Assembly (NCBI GenBank): GCA_021030905.1
Contig: JAGFMI010000009.1
Location: 1,240,001 to 1,304,000 of the forward strand
Origin: Pyrenula massariospora
Lineage: Eukaryota; Ascomycota; Eurotiomycetes; Pyrenulales; Pyrenulaceae
Direction: 5' to 3'
Length of the DNA stretch: 64,000 bases
Part shown: piece by piece, positions 11,619 through 22,033 of the stretch
How the letters are laid out: each line of letters opens with the position of its first letter
Position numbering within the stretch: position 1 is the stretch's first letter
Translations under genes and position numbers: made by a program
The notes under the pieces: model-generated
The model's input: the letters and a program-made list of their open reading frames with translations, nothing else
Told to the model about the DNA's origin: nothing
Databases searched by the model: none

Positions 11619-12384
11619 CCGACATCGACAGCTACGACCTGGGTTTTACGTTTTTTTTTTCTCTGCTTTGGTGGTGTTTCGGGATATTGACTGTGACGAC
11701 GACGATGACTATTACATCTCCTTTTATGTACAGATGGGATTGGACGGGATCGGCATAGCGCGGCTATCTGTTTTGAACACCATTCATTCCCTTTGTCGAC
11801 CAGCGCCTGTTTCGGCGGCTTGCATATCGATACCCTGCATTGAAGCGAAGACTGAAACACAGTCGCCTTCAGATTATCTCTTTCCTTTATCATTAGCGGC
11901 ATGGGTGGGTCCCAAAAAATGGCTTTCATGCCGAGCAACTAGTCGGCGACGACGAAGAACTTTAGGTAGCTCTACGATAGCTCCAATGATACTCAGTATC
12001 ATATTCATCATCGATTCCATAATTTTACATTTGCTCGTGTCCCAGAATTCAATGTCCGGTCTTCACCACGTTGTCGAAAGGCCGACCCTCTTGCCAAAAG
12101 GCATCTTTGTCGCCATCCTTTCCAGGCACGCTAACCAGATAATCCCACCCCGCACCCCTCCCACAGAATCCGCACATACCCGTTGTAAAGATCAAACCGA
12201 ATCTCCCCCCGCACCTCTCCCCGCGGAACCCATCACCCCCACGAAACCCCAATCCAATAAGTCAAGCAACCTACCCAATCCAGCCAACAACGGCAAACCC
12301 CATCGACCAGAGGACCCCCTCTGCTGGGCCAAAACCAAACGCGCATGAAGCTTAGTCAGATAAGTCAACTTAGTTGCTTGATTG
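11619..12384. other. 3' flank of SAM-PH gene, no gene seen
   Basis: A plus-strand frame overlaps the end of the SAM-PH gene and runs to 12348, but its composition changes with the underlying UTR and no domain is visible. I treat it as a chance frame. A poly-T tract at 11650-11660 and T-rich sequence follow the stop codon, as expected of a 3' UTR. Confidence 0.5.
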
Positions 12385-12960
12385 GGGCTGTCGTCTGCCA
12401 GAATAGTGATGCATAGAGCGATGCGGGGAAGGCGAAGGGGGAATGAGGAGGGTTTTGATAGGGATGCATGGAGCTAGTCGAGGAAGGGTAGGGGGGTTGC
12501 TGGAATGGGGTGTCGTTTGCCAGAGGGGGATGGGAGAGGAGGACGAACCAGCTTTGCATGAGGATGCATGGAGCTTTGATCGAATACGCCAGCTGAGTTT
12601 CCTGGTTGGGGTGTCGTTTGCCAGAGGGGGATGAGCGTGTAGTACACACCAGCTTTGCATGAGGCTAGGAGGGGAAGGGTAAGGGGGTTACTTGAAAGGG
12701 GCCGTCGTTTGCCAGAGGGTGATGAACGTGTAGGACGAAACCAGCTCTGCATGAAGCTTTGATCGAATACGCCAGCTGAGTTTCCTACTCGGGGTGTTGT
12801 TTGCCAGAGGATAATGGGCTTGTAGTACAAACCAGCTGTGCATAGAAGCTAGTTGGAGAATGGGTAGGAGGACTTCCTGGATGGGGGTGTCGTGTGCCAG
12901 AGGAGGAGAACGCAGAGCTTGGAGGAAGTTGCTTTGCAGGGTGTCCTGCCGTTTGCAAGG
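12385..12960. repeat. Minisatellite with two alternating unit types
   Basis: A core of the form GGGGTGTCGTTTGCCAGAGG recurs at 12391, 12513, 12614, 12705, 12797 and 12890, with a decayed copy near 12949. Neighbouring cores are 122, 101, 91, 92, 93 and about 60 bp apart. Each core is followed by ACCAGCTNTGCATGRAGCT and then by one of two tails. Tail A is purine-rich (AGTYGRGGAAGGGTAGGGGGG type). Tail B reads GATCGAATACGCCAGCTGAG and then TTTCCT. Tails run A, B, A, B, A, so the higher-order period is about 183-192 bp. The open frames across it on the minus strand are a by-product of the repeat. Confidence 0.85.
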
Positions 12961-13034
12961 GAGATTGGTTACCGCGGGGCAGATGGAAAATGTTCCCACG
13001 GCCTCGATTGGGAAGGCTAATTGACATTTATGTG

Positions 13035-13082
13035 ACTAGCTCCATGCACAGCTGGTCTCGTACGACAGCCAAACGCTCATCT
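13035..13082 (-). repeat. Inverted partial copy of the minisatellite unit
   Basis: Read on the minus strand, this stretch gives GATGAGCGT, a short spacer with GTACGAG, and then ACCAGCTGTGCATGGAGCTAG. That is the order found in the direct units at 12629-12665 and 12829-12850. It lies about 75 bp beyond the last direct unit, in opposite orientation. Confidence 0.65.
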
Positions 13083-16060
13083 TCTCACTAGCGTACGCAG
13101 GGCCGACTGGGTTGGCATATCTGATTTGGATCCCTATGCACAGTCGGGTTTTTGTAGCACAGGCGGCCTGTGCTCTGTGGAGTTGGCATGCATTAGCGCG
13201 CTGTCCGAGCGCGGGGCACGATTGGTTCTAGAGCTTGGATAGGAAGTCTGACTGCCCGATAAAGTGCGTTATGTTGACGTTCGTGCGCCAGTGCGGGTTG
13301 AAAGGGGAGCGTCGCTGCGTGTTACCAATTCTTCCTGGCACAGCTGGAATCTTGGCGTCATCTTGGCGTACCTAATCTGGTGAAGAAATCAATCAGAAGC
13401 CAGAATGTCGGAGAAGTTACGCTCCAACCGATGCAAGCTTTTCTCTGGCTGACTGACAGCAGTCATTAGCAATTCAGGCGCAAGATCAAACGAGTCATTC
13501 GGCAACCTGTTGAGTGCGGCCAGACGTCATCTTCCAGCAGACGGTAGGACGAGCAATGGAAAAAGGAAAGCCGCCTGCTGCGGCATGTTTCCCCTTAAAT
13601 ATATCAAGGCGGACGATTAAGATTCAAAAGGCTCGGCCCGTTCCCCACATAGGATGCGTTCCGGCTGTCAGGCACCATAGCCACGATCAAAGCTCATTCT
13701 CATCGTAAAGAGCACGTAAAACGTGAGTCCTAATATCCATGGCAAAGCAGCAATGCAGTCATTGCCTCATCCCCCTAATCAGATTCACCATGTCAACCCC
13801 TTACAGAGAGTCATTGGACCGGAAGCCAAGAGCCGGGTAAGTGCGGTTGTGGTTGGAAATCTTCTCGTCCACCTTGATTGGCTTATGCGGACCCATGAAG
13901 CGCATCTCGCCAGGGTGGGAAGGCCTTAAGGTCGGGGTTCTTGTCCGGTGCATTTTCGTGTGAGCTGGAAGGAGAAAGTCGAAGACTGCATTGGGTATCA
14001 GAGAGGTGAAAGCTGTTCGACGTGATGCACGGAAAGGTGCAGTGGCAAAGGGTCACATGGTTTCCGCGCAACGTGGTGCATACGTTATCAGTGCGAAGTC
14101 TGCTGGGGGGGTACCTCATCGTCGGGCAAAGTCGCACAGCTCGCTTCGAGTCGAGAGTGGGAGTCAACCAGGCCTCTGGGTCCGCTTCAATCGCATGTTG
14201 TATCCTCTTACTCACTATACCGGGTGTCTCACCGCCTTCACCGGCCCGGTTCAAGTAGATTGACCTTGCAACAAGGCCTTCACCCCACGACATCTTCCAA
14301 TCACGTGGGCCCTTGGTAAGGAGCGGCCTGGATTCCGGGAAAATGTCCGAAGATTCTCGCGTGGCGTTGTATCTTGTGCAAGGTGTCGGAATCCTGGCGC
14401 TGATACAGGGAAGTGGATTTCTACATCCAGTATTGAACAAGAGACTGGCGTTTGACATCGATGGAAGATGTCCGCGTATAGCGTGATTCAATCTATGCAA
14501 TTGGTTGCACATTAGTCACTATTGGACGTAAGCCTTGCTGTTTGCTATCGGTTATCACTGAGCACGGCCCTTGCATAATGTCCTTCCAACGTGGGGACTG
14601 ACGGGTACTGACATTGATAATGCAAGCTGCTTCAAGGGAACTTTGCCCTTTGTTATAAGCCTTCCCTTCCAGTTGTAGGGTAACAGAGGGATGTATGATG
14701 TTTGCTACCTCCGGGGCACAATTTGCTTCTCGCGGACAGGCGAACGGCGTAAGCACAAACAAAAAGCCGGCCGGAATGGGACGAGGATCCTATCTCGCAA
14801 TTTTCATAGCTCAGGACGTGGGACCTGAACGCACGGGACGAAACGGGGGCCATTCTCCAGCCCACTATTTTGTTGCGGATTGATACCTTGGGGTGGGGGG
14901 ATGGAAGGCCTCGGTCTGGCAGGGCGAGACCTCGTGCAGGATCCAATCGTCCTTGCTTGTAGGGGCGGACGAGACTTGGGAAGAGAGCATTTCCGATTCC
15001 TCCCACACGAGGGCGCTGGTGTTTATCCGAGGCAAGAAGGAGCGTCTTCGTGAATTAGTGGTCGGATCGCTAAGTTTATCAATATCCGCATTCAGTTTAA
15101 CTTACGGTGCCACGCGTTTTAGGCTTTTTAGCCTGTTTCCACACACAGCATCTTGCATTCCCTAACAAGGTTATTGGGGATTTGGCGGGAGCCAGAGAGC
15201 CAGACCCAGCTGCTGGGACAAAGCCCGTCTGTGCGCAAGGACTTCATCCGTCTTCCCCGGCGAGACTAATTGCAGGATGAGCATACTACTTACTGTATCC
15301 AGCTGTGTTGCATTTTGCGTTTGCCAGAAAGATCCATGCTGGTCCCAACTCTCTGGGAGCGAATCAGCAGAAGTAAGAGACGATGGGAGGTCAAAGCACC
15401 GGCAGCATTCCACCCCATGGAGGGCGGCAAATCACGGTCCGGACCCAATCTGATGTACATACAACAGGTAAGCATCGAGCAGAATTAGGAAACAGAGAAT
15501 CTGGCGTCTGCCAGAGCAGCTGCACGGTCACGAACCGTGCATGTCGGCAAGGTTTGAAGCTTGGGATTTGGCAGCTACCCGAGGCTGGAAACGAAAATGA
15601 GCTGGATGCGTTCAGCTGATTGAGCTTTACGATAGGGATTGTATCCGGACAGGGAGTTCGAAATCTGGATATTTAGGCCTTCATTTTGATCATCGGGCAC
15701 AGAAGGCGCCGCGTCTTGGAGAACTACTGAATTTCTCTGTGGACCATACGCAGTTTTACATTGAGTTGAAGAATCACAACATATACACACTTTGGTACTT
15801 GTTAACGCATGCGGGCGGGCCTGAAAGATACTTAGCGAGAAATTGGCTGCGGTTTTGGGGGCTTCGTCTGCTCATCAGCTACCATTTCCAAGACTTACGC
15901 CATCAAGCGAGAAGATAGCCGGCCACATCGATCGGCGCACCGCCACTTCCTGATGCATTAAACATTTTTGGTAAGTCGATCAAACACCCAGTCTAGGGCC
16001 CGTGTACCTCGCTGTCATCAGTATGTCTCATGTAACGATCGATATTGGTAGGACGGGCAT
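13083..16060. other. Gene-poor stretch
   Basis: Nothing supported. The longest frame (minus, 13883-14512, 209 codons) has no recognisable motif, and its composition looks random. No mobile-element proteins or long repeats were noticed. Confidence 0.5.
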
Positions 16061-16066
16061 ATTTCA

Positions 16067-16783
16067 AGACTCCTAAAGTACTCTGAAAAGAATTTCCAAG
16101 TTCTACGCAACGCCTCTGTCACTGACCACATCTCCCCTTTTCTCAAAGCCACGTGCGATAGAATCATCGACTTATACTGTCCGGAAACAGCCAAAGCAAA
16201 ATTCAAGTTATCGGAGGCAGACTAAGATTGCCTTATTCGGCTGTGCCTGGGACGAAGGCGCTTTCATGAAAGGCAGTCCATGTTCTTCAGTCTCCAAAAT
16301 TAGACTGTGTATTTGAATCAGGTGGAGAAGCTCGAGCTAGACAGTGTACATTGTGCGAGAATCATGGCAGAGACACTAGCGGAATTGTACTGGAGAGCGC
16401 AAGTAGATGCAAATGACGTAGAGTTCGTGCTTCCGCCGCCAAAGAAGTACGATGCCGGTCAGTGTGAAAGAGATTCAGCGGCTAAGCTGGCCATTAATGT
16501 AGACATGCCAGGTGAACATATTGTCTGGATCCTCGACTTTGACTGCTGCAAAGACATGTCGATGGATGAAGCTGGTGTATAGCAGGCCGTGAGGGCATTC
16601 TTCAGAAATGACCCTTATTGTCCGCGGCCTAGTCGCGATAATCCGAACAATCATGCACTTTGGAGGGAGTTCAGTGTGTGTTTTCTCGAGGTGAGTTACA
16701 CCATTTTGGGGAGAGGAGGCCCGGAAGCTCACCTGCCATTGTTGGTCATTGGATTGGTCGAGCAAAGAGATACGGCATGATGT
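16067..16783 (+). pseudogene. DUF3669-domain protein pseudogene
   Basis: One continuous reading frame carries the hallmark order of the fungal DUF3669 family: CDRIIDLYCPE, then DCLIRLCLGRRR, then FFSLQN, then YLNQVEKLELD. Next come ARIMAETLAELYWRAQVDAN plus DVEFVLPPPKK, then HIVWILDFDCCKDMSMDEAG, AVRAFFRNDPYCPRP and a C-terminal HLPLLVIGLVEQRD. Three in-frame stops interrupt it: TAA at 16223, TAG at 16301 and TAG at 16580. No frameshift is needed, so the decay looks recent or slow. The usual N-terminal glycine-rich segment upstream of 16067 is not recognisable, so the copy may also be 5'-truncated. DUF3669 proteins are lineage-expanded in filamentous fungi and have no settled function. Expression of a short N-terminal peptide cannot be excluded. 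Confidence 0.8.
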
Positions 16784-19700
16784 AGAAGTGCCCGGGGAGG
16801 CCGTATCGATAGAGCCGCTCACGTCGTGAATCTCTTCTGGGCGTGTTATCGCCCAGGTCTCTGCCCTATTGACCTCGCTCCAAGAGCCTCTTCGAGATCG
16901 AGCGGAGGTTGTATTACTTCACCCGCCCCCTTGTCCATGGCAAGGCACGGACCGAGGGCTCACGTCAATCGAATGCTGGCGAGTGTGGAGAAGCGGAGCC
17001 AGGTGGAGAAAAGCGGGTCGCCGATGGAAATGTTTTTCTCGACGTTGACCTACTCTTCTGCAATTGATCCACCATCTATACACATTTTTGCCAATCACTC
17101 TCGACTGGCGCTGAAAAGATGCCGCTCTCGCTATCGTACTCCTCAAGCTCGTCTCCGCGACTCTACTACGCCAGATATTTTGGATTCTTCATCTTTAGAA
17201 TTCTGTCTTCAGCCCTTCTCAACATGATCAATACAATCGGCATCAAGTCTTCTGAAAGAGGTATGCTGCAGCCTTTGGGCATCAATCATCCTTGCGAGGG
17301 CGTCATGTTGATAATGCGGTAGAATGATGCGACGGAAAACGGCGTCTTCCGACAGCTGATACTCCCCGCGCCTCCGCGGGATCAAGATCAGAATAGCTTT
17401 CGAAGGATCTGGGAGCCTTCTCCGGGGGACACCTACCTGGATTCAGATCAAAGAAAGCTCATTCTCGCCAGCGTTTATCGCGATCCACGATCCAGAAGTA
17501 TTCTGGTCACGAGCCCTCGCTCGACAACAACCAGCACCAACACTCGCAAATTTCCTGCAAGAAGCTGGTTGATGCCGGCTGATCTCAGGCTTTCTTCGAA
17601 AACCTTTGACTGATATTGGCGGCTCATGACATCACTCACAGTGGTTCATGGGCTTCAAACGTATACAGACAAACCGACCTATTCGCATCAAGAATTTCTA
17701 AGCCTCTACACCGCCTAGATCCCGACGCAAAGCGCGTCTATCCAGACGTCTTTGTATAGCCGAAAGGATCTTGATGCCCAATTCAGATGAAGCCCAAATC
17801 TTCCATTCCGGAAAATGAGAATGCAAGGGATGGTCCTCTGGTTCTCACAAAGTGAGGCGGTCTGGGCTTGGCAATGAAAGATGAGTTCAAAAGCTATGTA
17901 AAGGTAACGTAGGAGAAAGTTTCCTTTCAAGGTAAGTCTCACCAGGCTGGGGTGCGATAGCCGAAACCTCAAGCTGTATTGTGCCCCATACCAACGTGTG
18001 CTAAGCTTGAAAAATGGCAAATGTCAAAATGCCATTAATATTGGAAGTAAGCGCTTACTCGAAACCTGGGAAACAATGCAAGATGCTGTCCCGCCGTTTC
18101 ACAGGTGCTTGATGACATCTAGTGTACCGCAAAGCTAAGATTCTTCTCCCGTGCACTCTTGCTTCTATTACGACTATTGGAGAGCGCTTCGGCTATTAGG
18201 CGAACTTCAGATTCGTCACTTGTCACATGTGTAGTCGAAAACCACCACAACAAATTGTCATGTGCATCAAGGTCGTTACGACCCAAGGTCGCAAAATGAG
18301 GCGCTCCAGGCTGAATCTGCTGGGCCTTGGTAGACTTGACCGCAGCAAACCTGGAGATCACAACGGCCAATAACGTGGCTTATTCGTTTTTCGTTTCGCT
18401 GTCTGACTGGAAAAAGCAATTTGACTTCCGTGCAAGGCTTTGGGACTTCAAAATATGCAAGAAGCGGTGAAAAGCGCGTGGAATAGATGCTCTGATTCCA
18501 TTTCCAAATCCGAAGGTGTGCTGCGTCATTGGGCTGTGTTAATGGCGAGTGGCTTCTCGCGGCTTCAAAGGGAAAGCACCATGGCTGGTAGCGGGCGAAC
18601 GTAGCCGAGCCAGCTTCGCGGAAAGGCACTCAGCTTGGCTTCTTTTCCTCCGTCGTGTCCTTTTAGGACAACCACCGTCGGTAAGTCCTGCTGTCTCTAT
18701 GTATGTATCGCCCGTACCTTTGCAAGCTTCCAGAATATTTCCCTTAATGGCATACATCGTTTGAATATGCAATGGACGGGCCGTGATCTGCGAATCAAGA
18801 CTTTGAGACAGATGTTCACCGCTCAATACGATTTCTCCTACGAGTAGATCTCTACCAAATCTCCCCAAGGCTGCTGACGCTGCATCTGGTCCGTGGTCGA
18901 CTACTGCTGTGTAACACACCAAGCGTTGGACGCAAAGGAAGGCGCCACATTTGCTCCTGTTTTGGGGCCTGCCGTTTGGCCTGGTCTTGTCGTCTGACTT
19001 GAAACACATAAATTCGGAGCATGGGTATGGTAAGATTGCTGACAACGAAAGGAGACCAAGTTATACACAGAACCTTGACAGTCCCGTACCAGCACACCTT
19101 CTAGAGTTAGCGCTGCCGTCCTCCCATTGCTCCGCGGACCAACGATATTCGTCGTCTGAAGGCTCAAAGGCGGTGTATCCGATCCGAGGGATGCAGAGGG
19201 CAGGAATCCTTACCAAAGTCCTGAAGCCGGCCGTTAGGGGTTGGAGACACCGGCTCCGCCCCCTTTTAGTACTGTTCCTCAGTCTTTCCTTAATTTTCCT
19301 TCCGACTTACACTTGGGCGCCAGAAGGCCGCCTTACTAGGCTCCATTGACTCACAGCACTTTTGACCCCCTTAGTGACCTCTACCCTCGTTCCTCGATTT
19401 CCCTACCCTTGACATGCCTCATTCTGCGTTCGCCCCGTCGGTTCCAACACAACCTCCTAAGCAGCGCCTCGACTATCATGGCAAGCCTAGTCGACCGTAT
19501 TTATGATGTATTGTCAGAGTACGCGCAGTCCAGTGCCGCCGCTACAATGTTCGGTCTCCTATCACATGCCATGGCAACAATCCGGACCCCAAAACACCTG
19601 CGTAAATATATTCGTTGCCCGTTGCGGTGAAGCCTGGACCATGGGTCTACACGAACAGAAGAATGTACCACTCAATTGCCGCGTATTGTCCATATTGATA

Positions 19701-20062
19701 GGCAGCATGAACAGGACCCATGATCCGGAAGTATCTCAAGAGCTGGTATCCCCTCCGGCCGACAACCTTCTCTATTCAATCCGTACCGGGAGTTTTGTCT
19801 AACAGATCTCGTTCGATCTCGGGTTTTTGCCCCGTACGCTTCACTTTCGGCATCTTGTACCTCTTTTATCTCGACATATACGCATGCTGCATGCTTTCCA
19901 ATCTCTTTCCTTTCACTTACCACGGTGCCATCTGTGGTGATTTCAGACCATCACTTGCTTTTCAGACTATATTTTACTCTTTCTTAGTCTATGACTTGCA
20001 AAACGCCTACCATACAATCAATTTTCGGAATCTATTGACTCGAACGAAGGCGAAGCTCCCCA
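16784..20062. other. Gene-poor stretch with possible coding relics
   Basis: No intact gene was found. A plus-strand frame around 17634-17757 reads plausibly as protein (AHDITHSGSWASNVYRQTD, later LHRLDPDAKRVYPDVFV) but is bounded by stops and matches no family I know. The rest looks non-coding. The region just before 20062 is T/C-rich and probably contains the promoter of the next gene. Confidence 0.45.
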
Positions 20063-20718
20063 ATGGATGATCTTCACCGCCATAAGAAAGGGAAAACGTA
20101 AGCACACGATCTTTCGTTGCCATCCGCCTGAGAGGCAGCTAAATACTAACGATCATGTCAAGCCATTCACGCCATAAGGATTCTCAATTAGCAAAACAGT
20201 CTACAGGCGAGAGCCATGATGCACCACGTGTAAACGCACACGAGCGAGCTTTACTATCAGCCAGCTACTCTCAAAAGCAGAAGAGGTTCAAAAATTCGAG
20301 CGCTATGGCCCGAGAAGAAGGCGAGAGGAACAGACGTAGAACCGAAGACCCACTTGCTCGTCATCCGAAAAACGCGATGGCTCATCATGCCAGAAGTGAT
20401 ACGGCTCATCATACTGGGAACGCTGCTGCTCATCATACTGGACAGGAACTACCGGATCTGCAGCGTCAGCCCGAGTACGGAGGTACCGACATTCCACACA
20501 GGCCTCTAGGCCAACCTACCGGTCGGCAGTATGCCTCTCCCATGCAAGCATTTCGCTGCAATATTGATAGGGGAGATCGATTCTACTACATGGGCCTTAG
20601 CGAAGTGTATCATGACGGCGTGAACGAAAGTGCATCAGATGGCGCCGTCGATGCTTTGGACTCCTTCATGGGGCAAAATACCGATCCCACCATGCTGACT
20701 GGCCTGGAGCAGGACTAG
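20063..20718 (+). CDS. Hypothetical protein with AHH repeats, two exons
   Basis: Exon 1 is 20063-20097 and exon 2 is 20163-20718. The 65-nt intron has donor GTAAGC, a perfect TACTAAC branch site at about 20145 and acceptor TCAAG. Joining gives MDDLHRHKKGKTHSRHKDSQ and a 196-aa product. The intron signals are the best evidence that this is a real gene. The protein is hydrophilic and His/Arg/Ala-rich, with an imperfect eight-residue repeat (LARHPKNA, MAHHARSDT, AHHTGNAA, AHHTGQEL) at about residues 75-110 and an acidic C-terminus. No domain, signal peptide or membrane segment was recognised. Function unknown. Confidence 0.55.
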
Positions 20719-22033
20719 AACATCAGATTTGTAGCCAATGTACGGTGGGACATCGTATTAGGTAAGAGAACACGACAATGCATTTCCAGTCAATTGCTCA
20801 CTTCCTGCTGTTAAGGCACAGGGCTGTTAGGGCTTCAAGTAGAGTGTATTCGCTCCACGACCTATACACAGACAACTTGATGGTAGTTGGCGCAATTTAT
20901 ACGACGATAAGCCTTTCTCCATTCACAGTTGTCTACCTTTTAGGTATCGGTGATCGCAGGAGAGCAAATGACGGCTTGAAGAAGCTCTATTAACAGGCTA
21001 GTATTCTGCAAGGTCTCACAGTACTTTATCGGGCTTGTGTTTATTCTGTAAAAGAGATTCGCCAAGGGGAGGTGCATCTGTTCGAAACTAGGCGTTCAAC
21101 GATTTGGTAATTTCTTAATGAGGGAACATTATGTCTTCGTTGTGAGCCTGTGGCTCTATAGGTAGTTGGCGTGCAAGGTTACGGGGAAACGTCGAGGGAT
21201 GTACTGTACCTCGGCACATCTTTCGCATTCACGGAATTGTGTTCATAGACCTTTGGATGGGAGCATCTAGGTCTCATAACAACCTACTATGCAGATGATA
21301 AGCTGCGCGAACGTAGTAGGCGCCTCTATACACTTTAGCTTCACACTTTTTGCCAACGTGAGCTTGCCCCTCAAATTGCCAGAGGATCTCGGAGCAACCG
21401 CTTCGGAATTCGATAGAACACTCCGGTCCTCAAATTCGTCTGAGGTGCACTTGTACTCTGTCTCCAAGTCCACCTCCGCCGACCAATCTTGAGAACGGCC
21501 TATATCTCAGATACGAAGCCATCTTAATCCTTCCTACACAGTAGGTCCTGCATCTTGGACCGACGCTTGCCGTCCATGTCATGCAGCAGCCACTTGTGCT
21601 ATCCTTCCGCAAATAAGTAAGGAGCTTGCATGCTAAGACCACAATCATCGTCTCGTGTTTCTGCCGAGCTACTATAATCTGGACAGGAAACTCCTATTGA
21701 GGGATCTAGCGCAATGATTGGGATGCCGTGCGCGCTTGAGGTGAAGCGCTGCACCTTTCCCAACCTCGTTGATTACCTCTCGGGTATCTGTGGGCGGATC
21801 AAGGAACCAAGGTCTGCTTTGTCACGTTCTTGCAACTTTTATCTCAGTGCTTTGTTGTCGCCTAAAATGCGGAGCGTTCTACTTCGAAAAAATTTCTTTG
21901 TCTCATAGCCACAATCAACTCACTCGCTTTCCAGACCTTCCTGGGCGCTATTCTGACAATAGTCCATGTCGTGATACTTTCATTTGCTGGAAGTCTTTCT
22001 AAAATTACACTTTACCCTTCTCTCAAGAGTGCT
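20719..22033. other. Intergenic region
   Basis: Only short frames without motifs are present. One 67-codon plus-strand frame (21289-21492) has a hydrophobic start but no other support. Confidence 0.5.

Noticed and set aside
11551-12348. 265-codon plus-strand frame overlapping the end of the SAM-PH gene
   Set aside because: It overlaps the real C-terminus in another frame and crosses the T-rich 3' flank; no conserved features.
12365-13027. Several minus-strand frames of 80-118 codons with repeated peptides (ANDTP, GKRRP and similar)
   Set aside because: They are translations of the minisatellite; frame and peptide change between units, so no protein-level selection is evident.
13883-14512. 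209-codon minus-strand frame
   Set aside because: No motif, random composition, no splice-supported extension, and other frames of equal quality overlap it.
17715-18020. Minus-strand DVWIDALCV, similar to the WIDALCINQ signature of HET-domain proteins
   Set aside because: The match ends at a stop two residues later and no upstream or downstream HET motif is present; likely chance.
18539-19045. 168-codon minus-strand frame
   Set aside because: Composition looks random and no domain is visible; overlapping frames on the other strand are equally open.
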